This document shows, one piece after another, positions 9,976 through 18,036 of a stretch of DNA of 43,699 bases. The position numbers and the translations under genes are program-made. The stretch spans positions 1 to 43,699 of the IMG/VR virus record IMGVR_UViG_3300042556_002685; one strand, 5' to 3'. The notes below the pieces were generated by a model. That model was given only the letters and a program-made list of their open reading frames with translations, did no database searches and was not told where the DNA came from. The first letter of the stretch is position 1, and each line of letters starts with the position of its first letter. The stretch comes from a virus.

Positions 9976-10899
9976 TTACCCTCGCTCGTATGCTTTCTGC
10001 TCTTCCGCAAGTGCGGTCACCGCAGTCGCCCAGACCCTAGGAGTAACGTCATCAGGACGGTACCCGCCAGCCCCACCGTACAGGATTGGCATGTCGTGAA
10101 GTCCATCACGCATAGTCCGCATGGCGTTGTCGTAGCCCTTATAACTATAGTCGATTGAGGCAAGGGGGTCGAGCTTGTGCCCGTCCGCGCCGCCAGCAAT
10201 GAACACATAGTCTGGACCAAAGTCGTCCACTACCGCAAGGAACTCGTTTACTGCAATCAGGAACTGCTTATCGCCATCCCCTGAGCGCAGCGGCAAGTTA
10301 TAGACGTGGTCTTCTGGGTGAGACTCGTTGCCCGTGCCTGGGAAGATGCCCTTCTGGTGGACGCTATACGTCAGCACGTTAGGGTTCTTGCGCAGCAGGT
10401 TTTCCGTGCCGTCGCCGTGATGGACGTCAAAGTCAAACACTGCAACGCGCTTGCGGTCCCCGTAGGCGCCCTCTGTAAGCATGGTGGCAGCCATGGCTAG
10501 GTCTGCAAACACGCAGAAGCCACTGGAGTAGTCATGCTGGGCGTGGTGCTTGGCACCAGCAAAGTTGACGGCAAGCTTGGTGCGGCCTGCAACCAGCTCA
10601 TCAAGGGCAACAATGGTGCCGCCAGCCATAAGCTGGGCAAGGGAGCCTAGGTCTAGTCGCTCGCCGCTCCACTCGCCAGAGAAGCCGCTCAGGACTTCGC
10701 CAATGTACTGCTTGTCGTGTACAATAGCAAGCTCATCAGGCGTGGCTGGGCGCGGAAGCACCTCGGCAATAGCCAGGTTCTGGAGTTCGGCCATCTCATA
10801 GAGACGGTCCTTGGCGTTCATAAATCGACGCCCCTGGGTAACCGTGAGCACCCAGTTTGCATACTCGTCGCTGTGGACGAGGGTAATATCACTCTTCAT
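9976..10899 (-). CDS. Histone deacetylase/AcuC-fold zinc amidohydrolase
   Basis: 307 residues, ATG with AGGAGG upstream. The arginase/deacetylase fold signature is complete: the His pair in AGAKHHAQHD (118-119), DFDVHHGDG with Asp158 and His160 as zinc ligands, GGADGHKLDP with Asp239 as third ligand, and the catalytic Tyr in GGAGGY (Tyr280). Family members remove acetyl groups from lysines, acetyl-polyamines or related substrates; the substrate here is unknown. It is shorter than AcuC (about 370) but no core motif is missing. It has its own TTGACA/TAAGAT promoter and an unusual inverted repeat around its SD. Such an enzyme is uncommon in phages. The nearby Lys-rich protein is one possible substrate, which is speculation. 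Confidence 0.9.
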   Translation of the reverse strand: MKSDITLVHSDEYANWVLTVTQGRRFMNAKDRLYEMAELQNLAIAEVLPRPATPDELAIVHDKQYIGEVLSGFSGEWSGERLDLGSLAQLMAGGTIVALDELVAGRTKLAVNFAGAKHHAQHDYSSGFCVFADLAMAATMLTEGAYGDRKRVAVFDFDVHHGDGTENLLRKNPNVLTYSVHQKGIFPGTGNESHPEDHVYNLPLRSGDGDKQFLIAVNEFLAVVDDFGPDYVFIAGGADGHKLDPLASIDYSYKGYDNAMRTMRDGLHDMPILYGGAGGYRPDDVTPRVWATAVTALAEEQKAYERG

Positions 10900-10904
10900 T
10901 GCTT

Positions 10905-10962
10905 CCTCCTACGTGTATTGACATGCCTCATTTGGCGTAGTCACATCTTAACACGTAGGAGG
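10905..10962 (-). promoter_or_regulatory. 12-bp inverted repeat that can mask the deacetylase SD
   Basis: CCTCCTACGTGT and its exact complement ACACGTAGGAGG lie 34 bases apart (10905-10916 and 10951-10962). In minus-strand RNA the downstream arm contains the AGGAGG SD of the deacetylase gene. The upstream arm lies inside the promoter spacer, before the predicted transcription start near 10938. Only RNA reading in from the upstream operon would carry both arms and hide the SD. Confidence 0.7.
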
Positions 10963-10973
10963 CGCCTTGTCAA
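10945..10973 (-). promoter_or_regulatory. Sigma70-type promoter for the deacetylase gene
   Basis: On the minus strand: TTGACA (10968-10973), a 17-base spacer, and TAAGAT (10945-10950). The predicted start is near 10938, giving a leader of about 38 bases before the ATG at 10899. Confidence 0.75.
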
Positions 10974-11173
10974 TCCCCGTCTTCGTCAAACGAAACGCGG
11001 AGCGGCATTGTTACAGCCCAAGCGAAGGTGAGCACAGCAAGGGTTGCCCCAACGAAGTCTCGCGTATCGCCATCTGGCAGAACAATCCAACCAACCATAA
11101 GACCGAAAATGGTCCACGACTGGCTGACTATATCATTAGTCGCCTGAGCCAAAAGGCTCTTCCACTTGCTCAT
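10970..11173 (-). CDS. Small two-helix membrane protein
   Basis: 67 residues, GGAGAGG upstream. Two hydrophobic segments (about 20-33 and 43-58) with a short polar turn and an acidic C-terminus (FDEDGD). Its ATG overlaps the stop of the upstream surface-protein gene (ATGA), so it is probably translationally coupled to it. Holin or accessory membrane roles are possible; I do not recognise the family. Confidence 0.6.
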   Translation of the reverse strand: MSKWKSLLAQATNDIVSQSWTIFGLMVGWIVLPDGDTRDFVGATLAVLTFAWAVTMPLRVSFDEDGD

Positions 11174-12702
11174 TTTCCACCTCTCCTCTGCCCGTTTTGG
11201 GCTGTTTTAGCCTGTTGTGGCTTGGGCCCGCTGGATCGTCCTGCCCCTTGGCGGCGACCACCTGCTCGGCCCTTGCCTTTACCGCCACTGTCACCGCCGC
11301 CACTGAACCCGCCACCGCCAGAGCTTGATGCCCCGCGTGCGGCGGCTGCAGATACTGCGGCCTGTGCGATGGTCGTCATGATTACGGCTGGACCGACTAC
11401 GGTTCTAGCCTCTTCTTTTTCTTCTTCGGTGATATCATTACCAAGATTGGCAACAGTGTCAATAGCGGCATTTACTGCCTCGCTCACTGCCGCAACAGCC
11501 TCTCCAACCGCCTCCGTAACCGCTTCTACTGCAGCGCCCGGATCAATTGGTCCAGGTGTGTCAGTAGGTACAGGGCTGGGATCAGGAGAAGGGGACGGAG
11601 AGTCCGTAGGGGTGGCCGTTGGCTCGGGCGTCGGCTCGGGTGTGGCAGTCGGGTCTGGTGTCGGCTCATTGGTTACCTCCGGAGTTGGCGTCGGTGTTGG
11701 CACCGGCGACGGGCTTACAGACGGCTCTGGCGTGGGCGTAGGGGCCACGCTAGGGCTCGGTGTTGGTGGTTCTGGTGTCGGTGTAGGTGTTGGCGTAGGG
11801 GTAGGCTCTGGGGTCGGCGTAGGAGTAGGCTCGGGCGTTGGGCTTGGGGTTGGTGGTGGCGGGGATGGGACAAACACAGAAACTGTCGCTGAGATGGGCG
11901 AATACACGCTAAGCGTGTCGTTGTCAGACCTTACCCAGAATGTGTACGTTTGATCGACGCCGCCGGTAATGGCAAAGACGTTGCTGCTAATGCCCATATT
12001 GGTTTCGCTGGAAGCAACAGCCCAGCCAGCAAAATCCCCAGTGGTCCAGAACACTCCGTATCGCTCAATGTCGGTGCCACTTGCTTCTGGAGCATTCCAC
12101 GTCAGATAAACATTCCCATCGGTGTAGACGGTCACCATAAGGCCGGTCGGCGCGTTCAAATACGGGTCAGGTACTGGGGTAGGGGTTGGCTCCGGAGTTG
12201 GCGTTGGCGTTGGTGTCGGAGTGGGCGGTGGGGTTGGCGTCCACGTAGCTGATGGCGTTCCCGGCGCAAGTTCCGCTGCAAAGTTGCTGATCATGTAGTA
12301 GTGGTTTCCGCCAAAGCGGTCAGCCGTTGGGTCTCCGCAGCACACGCCCGCACGCACTCGGTATTCGCCCGCAGGCACAGAAACACGGATTGTTGAAGCA
12401 AGGGAGTATCCGCCCGTGTGCTCGGTAAACGAGTCGTCGTTAGCGGCAATCAACGTGCCGCTGCTGTCATACAGCCACAACATGGAATCAACTGTGCCAG
12501 GGCACCAGGGGGCAGTAGTGTCGTCGCACAGGTCGGTCCAGAGGTGCAACTCTCCCTGCTCTGGAACGGTAATCCAGAAATCCTGAGTGCGATCAACGTA
12601 ATTATTTTGGCTTCCGGAAACCGGATTTACCACTACGCCGTAAGCGAGTGTTGCCAAAATAATCCAAATGGTAGCGGCAATAGCAAGAAACTTAGTATTC
12701 AT
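11170..12702 (-). CDS. Secreted Pro/Thr-rich surface protein with PPC-like and Fn3-like domains
   Basis: 510 residues. The start MNTKFLAI at 12702 is chosen because its ATG overlaps the upstream stop (ATGA). Residues 1-25 form a signal peptide or membrane anchor. Then come a beta domain resembling bacterial pre-peptidase C-terminal (PPC) domains, a TPTPTP linker, one Fn3-like domain, a second ~120-residue linker of PTPEP/TPTP repeats, an Ala/Val-rich helical part, and a Gly/Arg/Lys-rich basic tail. Such linkers are typical of exported proteins of some Gram-positive bacteria and Chloroflexota. It could be a phage moron acting on the host surface, or a virion decoration protein. No catalytic motif is seen. 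Confidence 0.7.
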   Translation of the reverse strand: MNTKFLAIAATIWIILATLAYGVVVNPVSGSQNNYVDRTQDFWITVPEQGELHLWTDLCDDTTAPWCPGTVDSMLWLYDSSGTLIAANDDSFTEHTGGYSLASTIRVSVPAGEYRVRAGVCCGDPTADRFGGNHYYMISNFAAELAPGTPSATWTPTPPPTPTPTPTPTPEPTPTPVPDPYLNAPTGLMVTVYTDGNVYLTWNAPEASGTDIERYGVFWTTGDFAGWAVASSETNMGISSNVFAITGGVDQTYTFWVRSDNDTLSVYSPISATVSVFVPSPPPPTPSPTPEPTPTPTPEPTPTPTPTPTPEPPTPSPSVAPTPTPEPSVSPSPVPTPTPTPEVTNEPTPDPTATPEPTPEPTATPTDSPSPSPDPSPVPTDTPGPIDPGAAVEAVTEAVGEAVAAVSEAVNAAIDTVANLGNDITEEEKEEARTVVGPAVIMTTIAQAAVSAAAARGASSSGGGGFSGGGDSGGKGKGRAGGRRQGAGRSSGPKPQQAKTAQNGQRRGGK

Positions 12703-12884
12703 TGTCCCTGCCCCGACATCCACGTAATGAGTCCGCCGACTCCTGAAAGTCCGAGAATGGCAAGGACAAACTTTGCAAGTCGAAAGGCCCCCCTCGTTTC
12801 GGCCATTTCGTTTTTGAGCGCGTCAATATCTCGCTGAATGCGGTCGAGCCTATCGAGAATGATGTCTGATTGGGATTTTGTCAT
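12699..12884 (-). CDS. XhlA-like coiled-coil/membrane protein
   Basis: 61 residues, starting at MTKSQSDI where AAGGAGG lies upstream. Residues 6-35 form a heptad coiled coil ([19 protein letters not shown]), followed by one transmembrane segment (about 37-56). This layout matches the hemolysin XhlA family found next to phage lysis genes, so a role in lysis or holin function is plausible. First gene of a three-gene coupled set with the surface protein and a membrane protein. Confidence 0.6.
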   Translation of the reverse strand: MTKSQSDIILDRLDRIQRDIDALKNEMAETRGAFRLAKFVLAILGLSGVGGLITWMSGQGQ

Positions 12885-12925
12885 GCGTCCTCCTTCTCCT
12901 TGGTGACGCATTGATTATCTCAAAT

Positions 12926-12954
12926 AAAAAACGCAATTGCATCAGCAATTGCGT
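12926..12954 (-). terminator. Rho-independent terminator (minus strand)
   Basis: Perfect 10-bp stem ACGCAATTGC (12931-12940) and GCAATTGCGT (12945-12954). On the minus strand it is followed by TTTTTTATTTG. It ends the minus-strand fibre module that starts at 16023. Confidence 0.9.
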
Positions 12955-12979
12955 CTACGAAAAAAAGATTATGTTTGTA

Positions 12980-13144
12980 TTATTCTTTAGGCGTTGACGT
13001 AATGTCTTCAATAATGTGTTGGCATTGTCCGCAATGCACGACAAAATCAACGCCAGACTCTTGCTCATACACGTTTGGAATGCCGTTTGCCTCACACTCA
13101 GCTGTCCGGCAAATTGCAGTCATGATAAGAATAACGTCGCTCAT
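12980..13144 (-). CDS. 54-residue zinc-ribbon protein
   Basis: A short gene with a near-ideal SD (AAGGAGGAGAT) before the ATG at 13144 and a stop at 12980. Four cysteines, in ICRTAEC and HCGQC, could bind one zinc. It is last in the minus-strand fibre module, just before the terminator. Function unknown. One of several very small Cys-pair proteins in this genome. Confidence 0.7.
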   Translation of the reverse strand: MSDVILIMTAICRTAECEANGIPNVYEQESGVDFVVHCGQCQHIIEDITSTPKE

Positions 13145-13153
13145 ATCTCCTCC

Positions 13154-13645
13154 TTATGTTAGCGGTACGGCGTTGATCCGAGGATATGCTGTGCTTACTG
13201 TAACGCCAGTGCTGCTTTGCATGCGAACACCAACCGTAACTTCTACGGCGGTTGTGCCGACAGATGTGTAGACATCCATTCCGCTGACATTGGTTGAGTA
13301 GTTAATTCCGCTTTCAATGTTAACTGTTCGCGTGAAGAAGAGTAGACTACCGTCAACATAAATTTGATAAATAATGTATTGGTCGGTGTTTGTATTTGTA
13401 TAAGATGCTGCCGTGTAGGTAATTAGCCACCGCTGACCAATATAGTTAGGCGTGAATGTTACTGCGTAACCAGCAATATCTGAATAGGCAGTACCAACGC
13501 TAGTTGTTTGGGTAACACCACCACCGCCGTTATAGCGCTGGGCAGTCATGCCGCTCTTGATAAATCCAGCAGACGTGATAGTTCCGTCAACCGTTAGGTC
13601 GTCTGTTGCTCCGTCAAGTGTTAGGTCGCTAAGAATTCTTACCAT
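13154..13645 (-). CDS. Fibre-tip/receptor-binding type beta protein
   Basis: 163 residues, beta-rich, ending in a segment (about 33-163) that looks like a C1q/TNF-like or head-domain sandwich (alternating aromatic and small residues, 'GTAYSDIAGYAVTFTP'). The N-terminal part (LTLDGATDDLTVDGTIT) resembles fibre-shaft repeats. No clear SD is visible, and the gene starts nine bases after the previous stop, so translation is probably coupled. Likely the distal binding piece or an assembly partner of the 490-residue fibre upstream. Confidence 0.6.
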   Translation of the reverse strand: MVRILSDLTLDGATDDLTVDGTITSAGFIKSGMTAQRYNGGGGVTQTTSVGTAYSDIAGYAVTFTPNYIGQRWLITYTAASYTNTNTDQYIIYQIYVDGSLLFFTRTVNIESGINYSTNVSGMDVYTSVGTTAVEVTVGVRMQSSTGVTVSTAYPRINAVPLT

Positions 13646-13654
13646 GGGGGTATA

Positions 13655-15127
13655 TTACCCTAGAACAACAACCCGGTAGGTTCCGGCAAGGCTGATCGTG
13701 ACGGTCAGGGTGTTGGTCGTGGCCGTTACCACGTCACAGAGCACCGCAGCATCGCCAGAATCGTACACGGAAACAACAACTGCCTTAGTCCCAAGGCTGT
13801 GGGTGACCGTCTTGGCCTCTCCGGCCGTCCAGGTGGCGCTGGTGTTGTAGCGAAGCGCTCCGCCGTAGGTTGAGGCAATGGCGGTGCCCTGCCACGTACC
13901 AGCAGAGATTGTGCCGACGGTTGTAATGCTGTCATCGCCGCTGTATGTTCCGCCAGCTACTGCGGCCAGGGTTGCGTTGTATGCCTGAACGTCCGTGCCA
14001 ATCGCAAGGCCAAGGTTTGTGCGCGCCGTTCCAGCATCGCTTGCCCCGGTACCACCATCTGCAATTGCAATGTCAGTGCCGTTCCACACGCCGGTGGCGA
14101 TTGTGCCAACCGAGGTCAGGCTTGATCCGGTGACTCCGCTGCCAAGGGTTGTTGCATTGAGGACGCTTGTTCCAGCAATCTCGTAGGCCTTGCCAGCGAC
14201 CAGGTTAACGTCCTCTGAGAAGGTCCACGCGTCGGTAGCATCAACCCAGGTAATTGTCTTGTCGGTTGCGCCCTTAAGGGTAATACCGCCGCCATCGGCA
14301 CCGGCATCCGTTGGGCTCACGACAGAGCCAAGCTCAATGTTCTTATCGTCCACCGTGAGGGTAGTTGAGTTGATGGTGGTGGTTGTTCCGTTGACCGTAA
14401 GGTCACCAGAAAGCACAAGGCTTGTACCAGTTGCTACGCCAATGTTTGGCGTGACAAGGGTTGGGGTGTTGGCAAAAACCAACGCACCAGTGCCCGTCTC
14501 GTCGGAGATGACACCAGCGAGTTCTGCGGATGTCGTTGCGGCAAACGCGCTTAGCTTGTCTGCGGTGAGCGCAAGCGTGCCGGTCGAGGCTGGAAGGGTA
14601 ACCGTTCCGCCTGCCGTGGCGGCTGGCTGAAGGGTGGTTGTGCCAGACGACGAGCCCGGGAGCGCAACGCTTGAAATCCCCGTAAGGGCAAGGTTTGCAG
14701 ACGAGCGGTTTAGCGCAACGCTGGTAGTACCAACAAAGGTTGTGTCAGATGGGTTTGCCTTGCCACTTGCAAGGTCATAGGCAGACTTGACCGACGCAGG
14801 CGTTGCCGCCTTGCTCGTTGAGGTGCTAGATGTTGAATCTTCAAGCTGGACTGCGCCCTTGACGGTCGTCGACGCGTCGGCAATGCTGATGGCTGGGGTG
14901 GTGCCACCTGTGGAGGAAATTGCGCCAGTTCCAGTAACGGCGGTAACCGTTCCTGAACCAGTTGAGAGGTTTGCCCATGCGCCGTTGGCGTATACGCGAA
15001 CTACATCAAGAGCGGTGTCGTAGTAAACCTGTCCCTCAACGGGGGTTTCCGGAGCGGTAGCAAGGTTCTGTAGCCGAGCGTTCTGCAGCTCATTCTTCTG
15101 AAGGTCAAGATTGGCTAAAAACTTCAT
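13655..15127 (-). CDS. Tail fibre protein
   Basis: 490 residues, SD AGGAGAG upstream. The N-terminus (MKFLANLDLQKNELQNARLQNLA) is a typical attachment segment of phage fibres, followed by 'EGQVYYDTALDVVRVYANGAW', a common phage fibre motif. The rest is Gly/Thr/Ala-rich fibre shaft. A central segment (PGSSSGTTTLQP...TLPASTGTLALT) closely resembles one in the plus-strand 1076-residue fibre. Part of a second receptor-binding module transcribed opposite to the first. Confidence 0.8.
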   Translation of the reverse strand: MKFLANLDLQKNELQNARLQNLATAPETPVEGQVYYDTALDVVRVYANGAWANLSTGSGTVTAVTGTGAISSTGGTTPAISIADASTTVKGAVQLEDSTSSTSTSKAATPASVKSAYDLASGKANPSDTTFVGTTSVALNRSSANLALTGISSVALPGSSSGTTTLQPAATAGGTVTLPASTGTLALTADKLSAFAATTSAELAGVISDETGTGALVFANTPTLVTPNIGVATGTSLVLSGDLTVNGTTTTINSTTLTVDDKNIELGSVVSPTDAGADGGGITLKGATDKTITWVDATDAWTFSEDVNLVAGKAYEIAGTSVLNATTLGSGVTGSSLTSVGTIATGVWNGTDIAIADGGTGASDAGTARTNLGLAIGTDVQAYNATLAAVAGGTYSGDDSITTVGTISAGTWQGTAIASTYGGALRYNTSATWTAGEAKTVTHSLGTKAVVVSVYDSGDAAVLCDVVTATTNTLTVTISLAGTYRVVVLG

Positions 15128-15136
15128 TTCTCTCTC

Positions 15137-15670
15137 CTAGTTTAAATATGCTTTGCCGCCAAACGCAGCAACAAAGCTGACAGTCAGGCTATTATTATCT
15201 ATGTACGAGATATCGCCAATGACTAGCGTTCCTGCGCTATCAACCACCTCTACCGATGGAAAACACGCCAAGTTGTGCGTAATTGTCCACGTTGCCGAGG
15301 CGGAGTTTTGTGTAAAAACATAGGTTGAGTGGGAGGCGCCGCTACCCTGCGCTCCCTGGGGACCAGTTGCTCCCGTTGCGCCAGTGGCACCAGCTGGTCC
15401 CTGCACACCTTGCGGGCCCTGCGGTCCGGTTGAGCCGGTAGCCCCAGTGGCACCCGTTGACCCCGTCGAACCGGTGGGCCCCGTTGCGCCCGTCGGGCCC
15501 TGCGGACCAGTGGGGCCTTGCAAGCCCTGCACTGTGCCGCCGCTGGCGGTAGTAATGGTTAGCGTTGGGGCATTAACTGATACGGAGACGGGGCTAGTTG
15601 TAGCCGTTACGCTATTGCTTTGCTGCGTAACGTTAATAGTTTTCGCTTGCTCGGAAACCTCAACGGTCAT
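15137..15670 (-). CDS. Collagen-like tail fibre protein
   Basis: 177 residues. An N-terminal beta segment (about 1-45) is followed by ~22 Gly-X-Y triplets ([16 protein letters not shown] type), then a C-terminal domain with [17 protein letters not shown], a motif common in phage fibre heads. Collagen-like repeats form triple helices in phage fibres and suit a trimeric spike. Its ATG overlaps the previous stop (ATGA). Likely built onto the baseplate together with the preceding Ig-like protein. Confidence 0.8.
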   Translation of the reverse strand: MTVEVSEQAKTINVTQQSNSVTATTSPVSVSVNAPTLTITTASGGTVQGLQGPTGPQGPTGATGPTGSTGSTGATGATGSTGPQGPQGVQGPAGATGATGATGPQGAQGSGASHSTYVFTQNSASATWTITHNLACFPSVEVVDSAGTLVIGDISYIDNNSLTVSFVAAFGGKAYLN

Positions 15671-16023
15671 CTGGTCACTTCTCCGGCCACTGTAAACAGG
15701 CCAGAGATGAGCTTCACCATGGCGCCGCCAACAGGGTTGACCTCCAGGTCGTAGACATACGTGCCTGGGGCAATAAGGCTAAGGGCCTCGTCTGATACGT
15801 AAACATCGACGGCACCGTTTGTGGTGCCAAGGACAATGCCCGTTGTGGTTCCATTTGAGCTGGATAGCCTAAGGAATGCCTCTTGGGCACCCTGTCGCCT
15901 GCGAACCTGCATAGACGCAGTGGCACCTGTCAGGTTGACTAGGTTTCCGGACGCGTCTCTATAGACCAGGCTAATGCTTAGATAACTTCCCTGCTCGGCC
16001 GTAATGTCATAAGTAGTCGACAT
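15667..16023 (-). CDS. Baseplate-upper/Ig-like small structural protein
   Basis: 118 residues. The start MSTTYDI (16023) is supported by CGGAGG upstream. The sequence [36 protein letters not shown] matches a widespread phage beta-sandwich domain of the BppU-like/Ig type found at baseplates. First gene of the minus-strand fibre module and translationally coupled to the collagen-like fibre; it may anchor that fibre. Confidence 0.7.
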   Translation of the reverse strand: MSTTYDITAEQGSYLSISLVYRDASGNLVNLTGATASMQVRRRQGAQEAFLRLSSSNGTTTGIVLGTTNGAVDVYVSDEALSLIAPGTYVYDLEVNPVGGAMVKLISGLFTVAGEVTR

Positions 16024-16094
16024 GTGGCACCTCCGGAGAGCATTGTAATGTTCGCTGGCCGAAAGTGCCAATAGGTATTTTCTGCTATTCAATA

Positions 16095-16103
16095 TGTTAT
16101 GAT
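16095..16103 (+). promoter_or_regulatory. Extended -10 promoter, leaderless, for terS
   Basis: TGT-TATGAT (16095-16103) is an extended -10 element exactly six bases before the ATG at 16110, and no SD is present. Transcription would start at or next to the A of the start codon. Confidence 0.65.
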
Positions 16104-16109
16104 ACTTAT

Positions 16110-16628
16110 ATGGCAAGACCCGGACGTGTCCCAGCAGAGCAACTAGCAGCCCTCCGTGAGCGCATCAAAATGCTCATGTTGCAGGGCGTCTCTCTGTCTG
16201 AGATAGCGCAGGTCGTTGGTTTGAGCGAGGAAACCGTCCGTAAGCATAGCTATGTAATCAAGAAGTCCTGGGTTGACCCCACGGAAGACCCAGCAAGCAA
16301 CAAGCAGGAGCTTATTGAGCGTGCCAACCTTGTGGCAAAGATGGCTGCCGCCGCTGCCGCGAGGGCAAAGGGCACCAATAACGAGGCGCAATTCTTGAAA
16401 ATTCAACTCGAAGTCATCGACCGCATCGCCCGGCTTACGGGGGCCTACGAGCCAGACCGCACAGAAATCACGGGCAAGGATGGCGCCGCCATTCAACTTG
16501 CAGCCGTGCCGCATGAGATCGACACCCTCGCCCCGGCCCAGCTTGCTGCCCGTATGCAGGCTTGGGCAGACGCCATGAAGGAAGAGCCAATCGAAGGGAA
16601 GGCTGAGGTTGTTGAACAGCACGATTAG
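16110..16628 (+). CDS. terS: Terminase small subunit
   Basis: 172 residues starting at MARPGRV. A helix-turn-helix of the DNA-binding type occurs at about 28-50 (SLSEIAQVVGLSEETVRKH), followed by a helical, Ala-rich oligomerisation part. It directly precedes and overlaps the large subunit gene, which is the usual pairing. The small subunit recognises the packaging start on concatemeric DNA and loads the large subunit. The start appears leaderless (see the promoter entry). Family identity is inferred mainly from position plus the HTH. Confidence 0.8.
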   Translation: MARPGRVPAEQLAALRERIKMLMLQGVSLSEIAQVVGLSEETVRKHSYVIKKSWVDPTEDPASNKQELIERANLVAKMAAAAAARAKGTNNEAQFLKIQLEVIDRIARLTGAYEPDRTEITGKDGAAIQLAAVPHEIDTLAPAQLAARMQAWADAMKEEPIEGKAEVVEQHD

Positions 16629-18036
16629 CAACGCCGAGTACCGAGATTGGCTTAGGAAGAAGGCGGTTTCCTCAGACGCCGCCTTTGCCGAGTACATGAG
16701 CGGCCTGGTTTTCCCCAAGCACCTTCGAGACATGGAAAAGTTTATGGACGAGCACGACCGTGCTTTGGTGCTTATGCCCCGCGGCCACGCCAAGACAACT
16801 GCCCTTATGTTCCGTGCCGCAAGAATCATTGGAATGACGAAGGGAAATATCCGCATCGGCATTCTTACCGCGGTGCTTTCCGACTCGCTCTCTCGTTCAA
16901 GGGCAATCAAAATGCTTATTGAAAGCCCGCTGTTTGCTGAAATATTCCCATGGGCAGCATCTGGCGTGATCGGCAGCAAGTGGACCGACGAAACCTGGAC
17001 CATTAAGGGTGTAAACATGGGCAAAGATGCTACGTGTTTTGCCGACGGCCTTGGCTCTATTAAGCCCGGCGCCCGCCTCGACCTTCTCTTCGCGGACGAC
17101 ATGGTCGGGATGAAGGAGAACGCCACCGCAGTGCAGCGCCAAAAAGCATCTGACACCTATTGGCAAGTGGTTGACCCAATGCTTGTTCCTGGCTCAAAGA
17201 AGTGGTACGTGGGAACGCGCTGGCACGAAGATGATTTCTACGCAGAACTTATGCGCAAGGGTATTAAGGAGTACCAGCGCAGGGCCCTGGAAGATGGTCA
17301 GCCGTTGTGGCCAGAGATGTACACCGTAGAGACCCTAAACCAGAAGAAAGAAGAACTCGGAACCCCAATCTTCATGCTGCAATTCCAGAATGACGTTAAC
17401 GCCATGGGCGGGAACATCTTCCGGCACGACTGGTTCCAGCGCGTCAACACCCTGCCGGAAGGAACCCGGCGTGTGGGCGTAGACCTTGCCTCGTCCGTTA
17501 GTGAGCGAAGCGACTACACCACAGCAGTTGAGGTCCTAGAAGATGCTGACCACAACCTCTATGTGGTCGGAGCCTGGAAGGATCGTATCAATGAGGGGCA
17601 CCAGGAATGGCTTACTGGCGTCAAGCGAGACGGGAGCATGGGGAACGCCAAGGGTCCAAAGCTTTTGTGGCCGCAGCGGATGCTTGGCATGCGTGGGCTA
17701 AACCACGAGGCGGAAGAGCCGCGCTTTGTTGAGTCGGTAAACATTGAGGCCGTCCAGCATCAGAGCACATTCGTGCGAGAGATCCTTGGCGACACTACGC
17801 TCCCTGCGCGTGCGGTACGCCCCGACAAAGACAAGGTCAGCAGAAGCCGAGCGCTTGCAGCCAGGTACGAGTCGGGAAAGGTTTTTCACCTTACTGGTGC
17901 GCCAGGCATTGACGACCTAGAGCATGAGTTGATGTCGTTCCCGAACGGAGAGCATGACGACCTTGTTGATGCCCTGGTCTACTCTGCAGACCTCAGCGGA
18001 GCGTCGTTCTACTTCACGTCCGGGAATCGATTCTAA
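16609..18036 (+). CDS. terL: Terminase large subunit (ATPase and nuclease)
   Basis: 475 residues from a TTG start overlapping terS by 20 bases. Walker A MPRGHAKTT (about 56-64) and Walker B LDLLFADD (157-164) mark the packaging ATPase. The C-terminal RNase H-type nuclease shows VGVDLAS with Asp292, SDYT with Asp302, and the late acidic motif HDDLVDAL near 452-459. It pumps DNA into the capsid and cuts it. An adjacent alternative TTG at 16612 cannot be excluded. No portal or capsid gene follows; the next gene is on the opposite strand. Confidence 0.95.
   Translation: MLNSTISNAEYRDWLRKKAVSSDAAFAEYMSGLVFPKHLRDMEKFMDEHDRALVLMPRGHAKTTALMFRAARIIGMTKGNIRIGILTAVLSDSLSRSRAIKMLIESPLFAEIFPWAASGVIGSKWTDETWTIKGVNMGKDATCFADGLGSIKPGARLDLLFADDMVGMKENATAVQRQKASDTYWQVVDPMLVPGSKKWYVGTRWHEDDFYAELMRKGIKEYQRRALEDGQPLWPEMYTVETLNQKKEELGTPIFMLQFQNDVNAMGGNIFRHDWFQRVNTLPEGTRRVGVDLASSVSERSDYTTAVEVLEDADHNLYVVGAWKDRINEGHQEWLTGVKRDGSMGNAKGPKLLWPQRMLGMRGLNHEAEEPRFVESVNIEAVQHQSTFVREILGDTTLPARAVRPDKDKVSRSRALAARYESGKVFHLTGAPGIDDLEHELMSFPNGEHDDLVDALVYSADLSGASFYFTSGNRF

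Noticed and set aside
11570-11860. Minisatellite-like GGTGTTGG repeats
   Set aside because: Codon repeats of the PTPEP linker on the minus strand.
10967-11953. Long plus-strand frame with an SD-like AGGAGG before a TTG
   Set aside because: It is antisense to the surface-protein gene; the composition (Pro/Gly/Val runs) is explained by the complementary PTPEP repeats, and the SD-like sequence is the arm of the inverted repeat.
15390-15540. DNA tandem repeat within the collagen-like gene
   Set aside because: Explained by the Gly-X-Y coding repeats rather than a separate element.
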